Assembly: GCF_028595305.1 (NCBI RefSeq)
Contig: NZ_JAQQXS010000015.1
Coordinates: forward strand, 1-64,000
DNA length: 64,000 bases
Direction of reading: 5' to 3'
Origin: Roseateles koreensis
GTDB lineage: Bacteria > Pseudomonadota > Gammaproteobacteria > Burkholderiales > Burkholderiaceae_C
The number at the start of each line of letters is the position of its first letter. The first letter of the stretch is position 1. The position numbers were made by a program, and so were the translations under genes. Shown here one piece after another: positions 18,229-26,468 of this stretch. The notes under the pieces were generated by a model that searched no databases, was not told where the DNA came from, and saw only the letters and a program-made list of their open reading frames with translations.

Positions 18229-18852
18229 TCAACGCTGCGTGTCAGCGCCCCGCTTGCGCTGAAGCGAGATCAGGCCCATGCCCAGCAGCCCGATGCCAAA
18301 CAGTGCGAAGGTTTGTGGCTCCGGAACGGCCGTCACGCTGACGGCGTCCAGTGAGGTGCCGAGCCCATCGCTGGTTCCTTGCCCCACGAAGGACAGGAGT
18401 GTCGAGGTGCCGGTGGCCTTAAAATTCACCGTGTAGTGGCTCCAGACATTGTCACCCGTGTTGTTGTAGGCCAATGCGGGTGCCGAACCGGAAAGGGTGC
18501 CGAAGGTCCAGCCCAAGCCATTGCTGTCCACGGGAACGCCGGTGCGGTTGGAGTACGCAAAACTCAGTTGATACCACTGTCCCGCCGTGGTGCTCAATTG
18601 CTGGCTGATTGAACTATTAGCAACGACATCCAACTCAATAAAATTGCTACCGTCATAAGCCTTGCCTACCGTATTGTTACGGATCTCAATGCCCGGCGTA
18701 CCCACGGTCCAGCCTGACAGGGTGTTTGTGATCAAAGGAGGGCCGCCGGCAGTCAGTACATTGGCTTCAAAGCTGCCGTTTTGCACCAAGTTGGTTGCGG
18801 CCTGGCTCAGCAACGGGAGAGCGATCAGGGAAAGTGCGAGAAATTTCTTCAT
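18229..18852 (-). CDS. PEP-CTERM sorting-domain protein
   Basis: A 207-residue exported protein. The signal peptide is MKKFLALSLIALPLLSQA, and the mature part starts NLVQNGSFEAN, a beginning seen in jelly-roll, DUF642-like carbohydrate-associated proteins. The C-terminus is a full exosortase sorting signal: the motif VPEPQT at about 175, a hydrophobic stretch (FALFGIGLLGMGLISL) and a basic end (QRKR). It should be processed by an exosortase such as the XrtB encoded at the far end of this window, and released or anchored outside the cell with the exopolysaccharide. It stands alone, about 10 kb from the polysaccharide locus, with its own terminator. Confidence 0.9.
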   Translation of the reverse strand: MKKFLALSLIALPLLSQAATNLVQNGSFEANVLTAGGPPLITNTLSGWTVGTPGIEIRNNTVGKAYDGSNFIELDVVANSSISQQLSTTAGQWYQLSFAYSNRTGVPVDSNGLGWTFGTLSGSAPALAYNNTGDNVWSHYTVNFKATGTSTLLSFVGQGTSDGLGTSLDAVSVTAVPEPQTFALFGIGLLGMGLISLQRKRGADTQR

Positions 18853-18861
18853 GATGGTCCT

Positions 18862-18894
18862 AACTGAACAAAAGTTTGTTTTGGAATTTCAGTT
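18862..18894. repeat. Inverted repeats just upstream of the PEP-CTERM gene
   Basis: AACTGAA (18862-18868) is complementary to TTCAGTT (18888-18894), and a second, overlapping pair AACAAA/TTTGTT spans 18867-18880. They lie 10-42 bases before the ATG, in an otherwise AT-rich 207-base gap. An operator or a translational hairpin is possible. I saw no convincing sigma-54 site here. Confidence 0.45.
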
Positions 18895-19030
18895 TAACCA
18901 AATAGATCATTTGAAACACCCCGTACTTGCGGGATTGGTCACTTTTAATCATTTAGTGGATTTTTTTGGCATTTTTAGCAGCATGACCACTGCAGCCAGA
19001 CTTCGCGCCCAACAGGCAGTGGGCAGCAGT

Positions 19031-19070
19031 CAGTAGCGCTCAGTAGTACTCAATAACGCTCAGTAACGGC
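19031..19070. repeat. Four imperfect 10-bp tandem repeats at the end of the cardiolipin synthase gene
   Basis: In exact 10-base register the plus strand reads cagtagcgct, cagtagtact, caataacgct, cagtaacggc (consensus CAGTARYRCT). The last unit contains the synthase stop codon (TGA, complement of 19060-19062), so copy-number changes in the other units would not alter the protein. Confidence 0.6.
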
Positions 19071-20364
19071 CCGTGGCACCCGCAACACGGAGATAAACGT
19101 AGGCCCCCCAGGCCACCAGCGCACGGCGCATGACGCCCCCAAGGCCCTCGCCCCCGAGTTGGCGCAACTCCACGGCGCGAGACACTGCCACAGCCGCATC
19201 GAACTGCGCAGCCAGGCTGGCTGCAAATTTGGCGTCTCTCACGATCACGTTGGCTTCCAGGTTCAGCAGCAGCGACAGCGGATCGATGTTGGAACTGCCT
19301 ACCGTGGCCCATTGAGCATCCACCACCGCGATCTTGGCGTGCAGGTAGGCAGGGGTGTACTCAAAAATCTGCACCCCATGGCCCAACAACTCCGCATACA
19401 GCGCCTGCGCGGCAAAGGCGGCAATGCGATAGTCCACCTGCCCTTGAAGTAACAATCTCACCCGCACGCCACGTCGGGCCGCGTCACGCAGCGCACGCCG
19501 GAAAGACTGGCCGGGATAAAAATAGGGCGTGATGAGATCAACATGCTGTTGCGCACCCCGAATGGCGACGATATAGGCCCGCTCGATGGTACGACGCTGA
19601 CGCAAGTTGTCGCGCAGGACGAATGCGGCGCAAACTGGGGGCAATGCCCGCACCGAGTGTGTGGCGGGCCGCTCAGGCTGGCGAGACATGCGCAGGCGCT
19701 GAGTGATACGGCGCAGACGCATGAAAGGCTCGCGGCTGCGCACCAGCACGCGCAATTCCTCGGCGATATCACGGCCCAGCCAGGCACGTGTCCAGATGGC
19801 ACGCGCCGCCTGCGATACGGCGCCCACAATCGGCCCCTGCAAGGCCACGGCGAAATCCAGGCGCGGTGCATCCAGAGCGCCCTTGTGAATATCAATGCAA
19901 TCGTCCACGACGTTGATGCCACCAACAAACGCCTGCTGTCCATCCACCACGCACAGTTTTTGATGTAGGCGCCGCAACTGCCCCGGCTGCAACCAGCGCC
20001 ACCAACGGTCGATAGGACGAAACACGGCCAACGCAATGCCCGGGCGGTCCAAGGCTTCACGCAACCAACTCAGGCAGGCCTTGGTGCCAAAACCGTCCAC
20101 GACGACACGGACTTTGACGCCACGCGCCGCGGCCCCCTGCAAACTGGCCACCAGGTTTTGGCCTGCCGAGTCGTCGTTGAAAATATAGGTGGCCAGCCAA
20201 ACCTCGCGCTGGGCCTGGTCAATGGCCTGGTTTTGCTGCGGAAACAAGGCGTCGCCGCCGCGCAGCAGATGCACCTCGTTGCCCCCAGTGAAACTACCGG
20301 CAGCGGGCGTCGGCCAAGTTGGGCGGCCTGGGCGGTGAACAGCCACACCGTCATCAGCCGTCAT
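19060..20364 (-). CDS. clsB: Cardiolipin synthase (ClsB-like phospholipase D family)
   Basis: A 434-residue membrane-associated enzyme that joins phospholipids to make cardiolipin. Both HKD motifs are intact: HQKLCVVDGQQAFVGGINVV near residue 130 and HAKIAVVDAQWATVGSSN near 340, each with the downstream Asn or Asp. There are no N-terminal membrane helices, unlike ClsA but as in ClsB. It follows an endonuclease/exonuclease/phosphatase gene by 13 bases, the same pairing as E. coli ybhP-ybhO (clsB). The ATG at 20364 has GGGTGG upstream. Substrate preference (phosphatidylglycerol with itself or with phosphatidylethanolamine) is not visible. Confidence 0.9.
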   Translation of the reverse strand: MTADDGVAVHRPGRPTWPTPAAGSFTGGNEVHLLRGGDALFPQQNQAIDQAQREVWLATYIFNDDSAGQNLVASLQGAAARGVKVRVVVDGFGTKACLSWLREALDRPGIALAVFRPIDRWWRWLQPGQLRRLHQKLCVVDGQQAFVGGINVVDDCIDIHKGALDAPRLDFAVALQGPIVGAVSQAARAIWTRAWLGRDIAEELRVLVRSREPFMRLRRITQRLRMSRQPERPATHSVRALPPVCAAFVLRDNLRQRRTIERAYIVAIRGAQQHVDLITPYFYPGQSFRRALRDAARRGVRVRLLLQGQVDYRIAAFAAQALYAELLGHGVQIFEYTPAYLHAKIAVVDAQWATVGSSNIDPLSLLLNLEANVIVRDAKFAASLAAQFDAAVAVSRAVELRQLGGEGLGGVMRRALVAWGAYVYLRVAGATGRY

Positions 20365-20377
20365 GGTGCCACCACCC

Positions 20378-21193
20378 TCAAGGCCCTTCGGGCGCCAGCT
20401 CGGCCAGCAACGGCAAGTGGTCTGACATACGAGCCCAAGCCGGCCCCTTGGGCACCTGCATGTTCACGCAGCGGAGGCCTCGAACGTAGATGCGGTCCAG
20501 CGAGAAGAACGGAATTCTCGACGGAAACGTCGCCAGCCGCAGGCGCCCATCGGGGTGACGGGCCCGGGTCAGCCCTAGTTCGCGCATGGGTGCGTCGAGC
20601 CGCTCACCCCAATCATTGAAATCACCGGCCACCACCAGCATGGCCTCAGGCGGCACGTGCCGGGCGACAAATTCAGCCAAGCGCTGCACTTGGCGCACGC
20701 GCCCGCTGTGCATCAAACCCAGGTGCGCCACCACCGTGTGCAGTTCTTGTCCCTGCCAGTTGACCGGCACATGCAACAGGCCGCGTTGCTCAAAGCGGTG
20801 ATCGGACACATCGTGGTGCCCCACATCGCCCATAGGCCAGCGCGACAGCAAGGCATTGCCATGCTCGCCATGCTTGGTCACGGCGTTGGTGCGGTACGCC
20901 ACCTCGAAGCCCTCCGGCGCCAGGAATTCAGCCTGCCCCACGTTGGGCCACCCAAACCAAGTGCGCTGAAATTGCTGGGCTTCCTGGTGGTGGAAATGCC
21001 GAACCTCCTGCAGAAACACCAAATCCGCGTTCAAGGCCTGGATACCCAGGCCCAGGTTGTGAATCTCCAGCCGCTTCTGCGGCCCCACGCCCCGGACACC
21101 TTTGTGGATGTTGTAGGTCGCCACCCGCAACACCGGCCCCAAATGAGCCGACGCGCTGGGCGGTACCGAATGTGCAAAAGGCATTCGACTCAT
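20378..21193 (-). CDS. Endonuclease/exonuclease/phosphatase (EEP) family protein, YbhP-like
   Basis: A 271-residue hydrolase of the DNase I-like fold. LRVATYNIHKGVRG near residue 23 and DLVFLQEVRHF supply the N-terminal metal-binding Asn and Glu. LLVVAGDFNDWGERL and the C-terminal SDHLPLLAEL supply the remaining Asp, Asn and His. Its place between nudB (ATGA overlap) and clsB suggests a role in phospholipid metabolism, but family members act on nucleic acids, sphingolipids or inositol phosphates and the substrate is unknown. An internal ATG three codons in is an alternative start. Confidence 0.85.
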   Translation of the reverse strand: MSRMPFAHSVPPSASAHLGPVLRVATYNIHKGVRGVGPQKRLEIHNLGLGIQALNADLVFLQEVRHFHHQEAQQFQRTWFGWPNVGQAEFLAPEGFEVAYRTNAVTKHGEHGNALLSRWPMGDVGHHDVSDHRFEQRGLLHVPVNWQGQELHTVVAHLGLMHSGRVRQVQRLAEFVARHVPPEAMLVVAGDFNDWGERLDAPMRELGLTRARHPDGRLRLATFPSRIPFFSLDRIYVRGLRCVNMQVPKGPAWARMSDHLPLLAELAPEGP

Positions 21194-21699
21194 GGCAAGC
21201 GCACTCCCGATTGAACCGCGGGCGACGACGAAACCTCACCCTGCAGGAATCGCGGCAATTGCAGCACGGCCTCAGCATTGGAAGGTGAAAAACACAGATC
21301 CGCCGCCGCGCGCCACGGCAGCCAACGGTACTGCAGATGCTCTCTCGGCGCCAGGCGAACGGGCGAAGAAGCCGCCACCGTCAAGCCAAACACGTGCTCG
21401 GTGTTGTGTGTCACGCCCGGCGCATAACGATGACGCCAGACGGGGTAAATCTCATAGTGGTTGATCAGGTTCCAGTCCTGCAACTCACCGCTGACGATGC
21501 CGGTTTCTTCAAGGACTTCACGCCGGGCCGTTTCACACAGCAACTCGTCCAAATGGTCTTTGGAGCCCGTCACGCTCTGCCAGAAACCGGGCCGGTCAGC
21601 CCGCTCCAGCATCAAGACCTGCAGATCGGGCGTATGGACGACCACCAGCACCGATTCAGGAATTTTGTAGGACGCAGCGGCAAGCGTAGATTCAGTCAT
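21190..21699 (-). CDS. nudB: Dihydroneopterin triphosphate diphosphatase (Nudix)
   Basis: A 169-residue Nudix hydrolase that removes pyrophosphate from dihydroneopterin triphosphate in folate synthesis. The Nudix box runs GSKDHLDELLCETARREV then LEETGI. It has one extra residue between the leading Gly and first Glu compared with the strict consensus, as I recall for beta-proteobacterial NudB. IPESVLVVVHT near the N-terminus is also typical. The ATG at 21699 starts the conserved region, and 24 upstream in-frame codons are rejected. It lies downstream of aspS, after a strong terminator, and overlaps the EEP gene by four bases. Confidence 0.87.
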   Translation of the reverse strand: MTESTLAAASYKIPESVLVVVHTPDLQVLMLERADRPGFWQSVTGSKDHLDELLCETARREVLEETGIVSGELQDWNLINHYEIYPVWRHRYAPGVTHNTEHVFGLTVAASSPVRLAPREHLQYRWLPWRAAADLCFSPSNAEAVLQLPRFLQGEVSSSPAVQSGVRLP

Positions 21700-21759
21700 C
21701 CCTGAAGCATAGCCCAGCGCCGGGGCCGTCCCGTGACTGGAAGACACGGGCGCGCCATC

Positions 21760-21783
21760 AAAAAAGGGCACCTTGCGGCGCCC
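21760..21783 (-). terminator. Rho-independent terminator of aspS
   Basis: On the minus strand GGGCGCC (21783-21777), a GCAA tetraloop and GGTGCCC (21772-21766) form a 7-bp stem with one G-T pair, followed by six T (21765-21760). It lies 37 bases past the aspS stop and separates it from nudB. Confidence 0.85.
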
Positions 21784-21819
21784 TCTTCTTTGGCCAAGGC
21801 CTGGGTACCTGGGACGGGT

Positions 21820-23616
21820 TCAAGCCGCCGTCGGCGCCACGGCATTGCGCAGGCGAATGTGCAGCTCGCGCAGCTGCTTGTCGTCCACATTCGACGGTGC
21901 GCCGGTCAGCAGGCACTGGGCGCGCTGCGTCTTCGGGAAAGCAATCACGTCGCGGATGGAATCGGCCTTGGTCATCATGGTGACAATGCGGTCCAGGCCG
22001 AAGGCCAGGCCACCGTGCGGCGGGGCGCCGTACTGCAGGGCATCCAGCAAGAAGCCGAACTTTTCTTGCGCGTCTTCTGCACTGATGTTCAGCGCCGTGA
22101 AAACCTTGCTCTGCACCTCGGCCTTGTGGATACGGACCGAGCCACCGCCCAGCTCCCAACCGTTGAGCACCATGTCATAGGCTTTGGCGATACAGGCACC
22201 GGGGTCGGTGGCCATCAGGTCCTCATGGCCATCCTTGGGTGCCGTGAAGGGGTGGTGCACTGCGTTCCAGCGGCCGCCCTCTTCGTCTTGCTCGAACATC
22301 GGGAAGTCCACCACCCACAGCGGCGCCCAGACGTCGTTGAACAGGCCGTTCGCCTTGCCAAACTCGCTGTGCCCGATCTTCAGGCGCAAGGCGCCGATGG
22401 CGTCGTTGACCACCTTGGCGCGGTCGGCGCCAAAGAACAGCAGGTCGCCATCTTGCGCGCCGGTGCGAGCGAGGATGTCGGCAATCGCCTTGTCATGCAG
22501 GTTCTTGACGATGGGAGACTGCAAGCCTTCGCGGCCCTTGGCCACTTCGTTCACCTTGATCCAGGCCAGACCCTTGGCACCGTAGATCTTGACGAACTCG
22601 CCGTAGCTGTCGATCTCGCCACGGCTGATCGTCGCGCCGCCGGGCACGCGCAGGGCCACCACGCGGCCGCCCTTGGTGGTGGCCGGTGTCGAGAAGACTT
22701 TGAAGTCCACATCGCCCACAACATCGGTCAGCTCGGTGAACTCCAGCTTGACGCGCAGGTCGGGCTTGTCGGAGCCAAAGCGATGCATGGCCTCGGCATA
22801 CTTCATCACCGGGTAGTCGCCCAGCTCCACATTCAGCGCCTTGCGGAAGACGTGGCGGATCATGCCCTCGAACATCGAGCGGATTTCTTCTTCACCCAGG
22901 AAGGAGGTTTCGATATCGATCTGCGTGAATTCAGGCTGGCGGTCTGCGCGCAGGTCTTCGTCACGGAAGCATTTGGTGATCTGGTAGTAGCGGTCAAAGC
23001 CCGCTACCATCAGCAATTGCTTGAAGAGTTGAGGGCTTTGCGGCAGAGCGAAGAACATGCCGTCATGCACGCGGCTGGGCACCAGATAGTCACGCGCGCC
23101 TTCCGGGGTGCTCTTGGTCAGCATCGGGGTTTCGATGTCTACAAAACCGTGTTCGTCCAGATACTTGCGCACTTCCATGGCCACGCGGTAGCGCAGCATC
23201 AGGTTGTTTTGCATATAGGGGCGGCGCAGGTCCAGCACGCGGTGTGTCAGGCGGGTGGTTTCCGACAGGTTCTCGTCGTCCATCTGGAACGGCGGGGTCA
23301 CGCTGGCGTTGAGCACTTCCAGTTCATAGCAAAGCACTTCGATCTTGCCGCTGGTGAGGTTGGCGTTTTCGGTGCCGGCGGGGCGCGCACGCACCTTGCC
23401 CACCACCTTCAGGCAAAACTCGTTACGCACCTCTTCGGCCACCTTGAACATCTCGGCGCGGTCGGGGTCGCAAACGATCTGCACCAGACCTTCACGGTCG
23501 CGCAGGTCGATGAAGATGACGCCGCCATGGTCGCGACGGCGGTGCGCCCAACCCATCAAAGTCACGGTTTGATCCAGCAGCTTTTCGCTGACCTGACCGG
23601 CATAACAAGTTCTCAT
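21820..23616 (-). CDS. aspS: Aspartyl-tRNA synthetase
   Basis: A 598-residue class II aminoacyl-tRNA synthetase that charges tRNA-Asp. The N-terminal OB-fold anticodon-binding domain contains [19 protein letters not shown]. The catalytic core has ESTP-type [34 protein letters not shown] (motif 2) and [10 protein letters not shown] (motif 3), with the bacterial GAD insertion in between. The ATG at 23616 has GGAGA upstream. An in-frame extension to 23715 is low-complexity and not conserved. Whether it also charges tRNA-Asn depends on a gatCAB system that is not in the window. Confidence 0.97.
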   Translation of the reverse strand: MRTCYAGQVSEKLLDQTVTLMGWAHRRRDHGGVIFIDLRDREGLVQIVCDPDRAEMFKVAEEVRNEFCLKVVGKVRARPAGTENANLTSGKIEVLCYELEVLNASVTPPFQMDDENLSETTRLTHRVLDLRRPYMQNNLMLRYRVAMEVRKYLDEHGFVDIETPMLTKSTPEGARDYLVPSRVHDGMFFALPQSPQLFKQLLMVAGFDRYYQITKCFRDEDLRADRQPEFTQIDIETSFLGEEEIRSMFEGMIRHVFRKALNVELGDYPVMKYAEAMHRFGSDKPDLRVKLEFTELTDVVGDVDFKVFSTPATTKGGRVVALRVPGGATISRGEIDSYGEFVKIYGAKGLAWIKVNEVAKGREGLQSPIVKNLHDKAIADILARTGAQDGDLLFFGADRAKVVNDAIGALRLKIGHSEFGKANGLFNDVWAPLWVVDFPMFEQDEEGGRWNAVHHPFTAPKDGHEDLMATDPGACIAKAYDMVLNGWELGGGSVRIHKAEVQSKVFTALNISAEDAQEKFGFLLDALQYGAPPHGGLAFGLDRIVTMMTKADSIRDVIAFPKTQRAQCLLTGAPSNVDDKQLRELHIRLRNAVAPTAA

Positions 23617-23740
23617 GAATTCTCTCCAGATATTTCGTCGTTTTGGGCCACGCGGCGTGGGCGCGCGAGGCTGAATGAGGGGAAGGCGCTGGGGGGGCGG
23701 GCTCGCGAACCGCACTCAGGATTGAGCAGGTGCCAGCCGC

Positions 23741-24406
23741 TCAACCCCCGGGATTTCGTGCCGGATTGGCGCCACCAACCGCAGCAAGAGACTCACCTTC
23801 TGGTGCCACCACGCCCATGGAAATGATGTGCTTGAGCGCCGCATCCACGCTCATCTTCAAAGGCCGCACACTGCTGCGCGGCATCATCAGGAAAAAGCCA
23901 GAGGTCGGATTGGGCGTGGTGGGCACGTACAGGCTGACATGCTCCTCGCCCAAGGCATCGGCCACCTCGCCGCTGGGTTTGCCGGTAACGAAAGCAATGG
24001 TCCAGGAGCCGGGATGGGGATACTGCACCAGCACGGCCTCGCGAAAAGCATTGCCACTGCTGGAAAACAAGGTGTCAGACACCTGTTTCACCGAGCTGTA
24101 GATGCTCTTGACGATAGGGATGTGGGACATCAATTTGTCCCACTGCTGCAAGGCCCATTGGCCAAAGATATTGGCCACGAACATGCCGGTGAACAGCATG
24201 CCCGCCACCAAAATCAACACACCCAGGCCAGGGATATGGCGCAGGCGCTCGATGCTGGCCGCCATGGACGTGGGCAGCACCGCTTGCCAGGCGCTGAGCA
24301 TCGAGGCAAAAACGCCGTCGATGACGCCCAACACCGAGTGCAACACCCAGACGGTGATGGCCAAAGGCAACCAGACCAGCAGGCCGGTGATGATGTACTT
24401 TTTCAC
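23741..24406 (-). CDS. DUF502 family membrane protein
   Basis: A 221-residue protein with two N-terminal membrane helices (about residues 4-26 and 60-85) and a soluble C-terminal part. The IPIVKSIYSSVKQV and PHPGSWTIAFVTG stretches are typical of DUF502, a family of unknown function. It starts with GTG at 24406. It is placed between an FmdB-like gene and aspS, an order common in Burkholderiales. The C-terminus (VVAPEG onward) is glycine-rich and variable. Confidence 0.88.
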   Translation of the reverse strand: MKKYIITGLLVWLPLAITVWVLHSVLGVIDGVFASMLSAWQAVLPTSMAASIERLRHIPGLGVLILVAGMLFTGMFVANIFGQWALQQWDKLMSHIPIVKSIYSSVKQVSDTLFSSSGNAFREAVLVQYPHPGSWTIAFVTGKPSGEVADALGEEHVSLYVPTTPNPTSGFFLMMPRSSVRPLKMSVDAALKHIISMGVVAPEGESLAAVGGANPARNPGG

Positions 24407-24463
24407 GAAGTGGCGACCCCGTCGTGCATCAACCGCCCGAGCACGCCTGCGGGCGCTTGGCGC

Positions 24464-24805
24464 TCAGTGGCAAGCACAGGAACCACCACAAGACGCAGCG
24501 CCACCGGCACTGCCGCCGCCTGAGCTGTCAGTGCTGCTCGATGTACTGCTGGCACTGCTGGTTTCAGCCGGCGCCACAGGAGCGGCCGCTGAAGTCGCCG
24601 GCGCGGAGGTGGCGGGCGTGCCGCCCCCTTTGAAGTCGGTGGCGTACCAGCCTGAACCCTTCAACTGGAAGCCAGCGGCGGTAATTTGCTTGGTGAAGGC
24701 TTCGGCATGGCAAGCCGGGCATGTGGTCAACGGGGCATCGGAGAGCTTTTGAAGCACATCTTTGGCGTGACCGCATTCAGCGCAGCGGTAGGCGTAGATT
24801 GGCAT
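24464..24805 (-). CDS. FmdB-type zinc-ribbon regulatory protein
   Basis: A 113-residue small protein with an N-terminal zinc ribbon, MPIYAYRCAECGHAKD then CPACHAE, giving two CxxC pairs near residues 8-11 and 33-36. The family is named after FmdB of methylotrophs, which affects transcription of amide-inducible genes, but most members are uncharacterised. The second half is low-complexity (Ala, Ser, Thr, Gly) and ends in a Cys/His-rich tail (CGGSCACH) that could bind another metal. The ATG at 24805 is used, and eight earlier codons are unlikely to be translated. Confidence 0.82.
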   Translation of the reverse strand: MPIYAYRCAECGHAKDVLQKLSDAPLTTCPACHAEAFTKQITAAGFQLKGSGWYATDFKGGGTPATSAPATSAAAPVAPAETSSASSTSSSTDSSGGGSAGGAASCGGSCACH

Positions 24806-24883
24806 GGTCTGTCTAAACCGTTGATTCAAAACCGCAAATTATAAGGGGCAAGGCTCGGCCGTGCCCGCAAGCCGGGCCGGAGA

Positions 24884-26338
24884 TCAAGCCTTCTCGGGCA
24901 CGCCGACCAATTTGTGATGGGAGGCATGCACATTGCGGATCGCCTGCGGCCCCAGAGAGCCCACCAACATGCCCACGATGCCGGCCACAAATCCGGCCAA
25001 TTGCGCGGGAAACTCTTCACCCGCCGGCGTGAGCAGAAACACCAGCCAGGTCAATACGCCCAGCACAATGGCGAAAATCGCACCCTGGGTGCTGGCGCGC
25101 GACCAGTAGAGCCCAAACACCAGCGGCACGAAGGCACCGACCAAGGTAACTTGGTAGGCCGCTGACACCATTTCATAAATGGGCGTGCCCTGCAAGGCAA
25201 TCGCATAGGCCAAGACACAGACGCTGAAGATCAGCACGGAAATGCGCATGGTGCGCAATTCTTGTTTGTCGCTGATGCGCGGAAAAAACTGCCGCCAGAT
25301 GTTCTCGACAAAGGTCACGGAGGGCGCCAGCAAGGTGGCCGAGGCGGTGGATTTCAAGGCCGACAACAAGGCGCCAAAGAAAATCACCTGCATGACGAAG
25401 GGCATCTTGTCCATTACCAAGGTCGGGATCACCTTCTGCGGGTCTTCAGCGATCAGTTTTGCGGCCTGCTCCGGCATGATGATCAAGGCGCTGGTCACCA
25501 AAAACATGGGCACGAACGCAAACAAGATGTAGGAAATGCCGCCGATCACGGGGCCGCGTGTCGCGGCAAATTCGTTCTTGGCAGACATCACGCGCTGGAA
25601 AACGTCTTGCTGAGGAATCGAGCCCAGCATCATGGTGATCGCTGCCCCCAGGAAGAACACCACGTCATGGAACTTGGGCTCGGGCAAGAAGCGGAACATG
25701 TCTTTGCTGGTCGCCAAATGAATGACCTTGTCGGCACCGCCCGCCATATGGGAGGCAAAAACCGCAATGATGGACAAGCCCACCACCAAAATAATCATCT
25801 GGATGAAGTCGGTCACGGCCACCGACCACATGCCGCCAAACAAGGTATAGGCCAAGATGGACACCGTGCCGATCACCATGCCCACCGGCACGCTGATGGA
25901 GCCCGCCGACAGCAAGTTAAAAACCAACCCCAAGGCCGTGACCTGTGCGGACACCCAACCCAGGTAAGACAAGATGATGATGAAGCTGCACACCACCTCG
26001 ACCACCCGGCCATAGCGCTCGCGATAGTAGTCGCTGATGGTCAGCAGCGTCATACGGTACAGCTTGGCGGCAAAGAAGACGCCGACCAGGATCAAGCAAG
26101 TGCCGGCGCCAAACGGGTCTTCCACCACGCCGTTCAAGCCAGTTTGCACAAACTTGGCCGGAATGCCCAAAACGGTTTCAGAACCAAACCAGGTGGCAAA
26201 GGTGGTGGTGACGATCATCACCAGGGGTAAGTGGCGACCCGCAATCGCAAAGTCCGCGGTGTTCTTGACCCGTTTGGCGGCCCACAGGCCAATGGCGATG
26301 GTGACCAGAAGATAGACGATGACGAGTGTCAGGAGCAT
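24884..26338 (-). CDS. Sodium:solute symporter family protein
   Basis: A 484-residue transporter with about 13 membrane helices along its whole length. FATWFGSETVLGIP in the second helix region, GGMWSVAVTDFIQ and the ALLSALKSTASATLLAPS stretch place it in the SSS (proline/pantothenate symporter) family, with the last likely forming part of the sodium site. Sodium-coupled uptake of an organic solute across the inner membrane is expected, but the substrate cannot be named. It stands alone between fmdB and ubiB. Confidence 0.88.
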   Translation of the reverse strand: MLLTLVIVYLLVTIAIGLWAAKRVKNTADFAIAGRHLPLVMIVTTTFATWFGSETVLGIPAKFVQTGLNGVVEDPFGAGTCLILVGVFFAAKLYRMTLLTISDYYRERYGRVVEVVCSFIIILSYLGWVSAQVTALGLVFNLLSAGSISVPVGMVIGTVSILAYTLFGGMWSVAVTDFIQMIILVVGLSIIAVFASHMAGGADKVIHLATSKDMFRFLPEPKFHDVVFFLGAAITMMLGSIPQQDVFQRVMSAKNEFAATRGPVIGGISYILFAFVPMFLVTSALIIMPEQAAKLIAEDPQKVIPTLVMDKMPFVMQVIFFGALLSALKSTASATLLAPSVTFVENIWRQFFPRISDKQELRTMRISVLIFSVCVLAYAIALQGTPIYEMVSAAYQVTLVGAFVPLVFGLYWSRASTQGAIFAIVLGVLTWLVFLLTPAGEEFPAQLAGFVAGIVGMLVGSLGPQAIRNVHASHHKLVGVPEKA

Positions 26339-26444
26339 GGCGGCAGGAGTGGGTTTCAGTTCAGAGCCTTCAACAGAAGCTGAAGCGAAAGCTCAAAATT
26401 AGCGGGCGGATTATCGCGGCCCCCAATAAATTCGCAGGGTGGCA

Positions 26445-26468
26445 AACCCTAGGCACAACCCCTAGGTT
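26445..26468 (-). terminator. Possible terminator of ubiB
   Basis: On the minus strand AACCTAGG (26468-26461) can pair with CCTAGGGTT (26453-26445) with one bulged G and a 7-base loop, followed by only TTT. It begins at the ubiB stop codon. Termination is plausible but not strong. Confidence 0.4.

Noticed and set aside
18853-18960. Sigma-54 promoter for the PEP-CTERM gene
   Set aside because: PEP-CTERM genes are often controlled by PrsK/PrsR and sigma-54, so I looked for TGGCAC-N5-TTGC on the minus strand. No acceptable match was found.
21733-23826. A 697-codon open frame on the plus strand
   Set aside because: It is exactly antisense to aspS, whose protein has all class II synthetase motifs. 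The frame is open because of high GC at third positions, and its translation is rich in His, Ala and Gln with no recognisable domain.
25262-26230. A 322-codon plus-strand open frame
   Set aside because: It is antisense to the sodium/solute symporter gene, with a His/Gln-rich translation typical of complementing a membrane protein.
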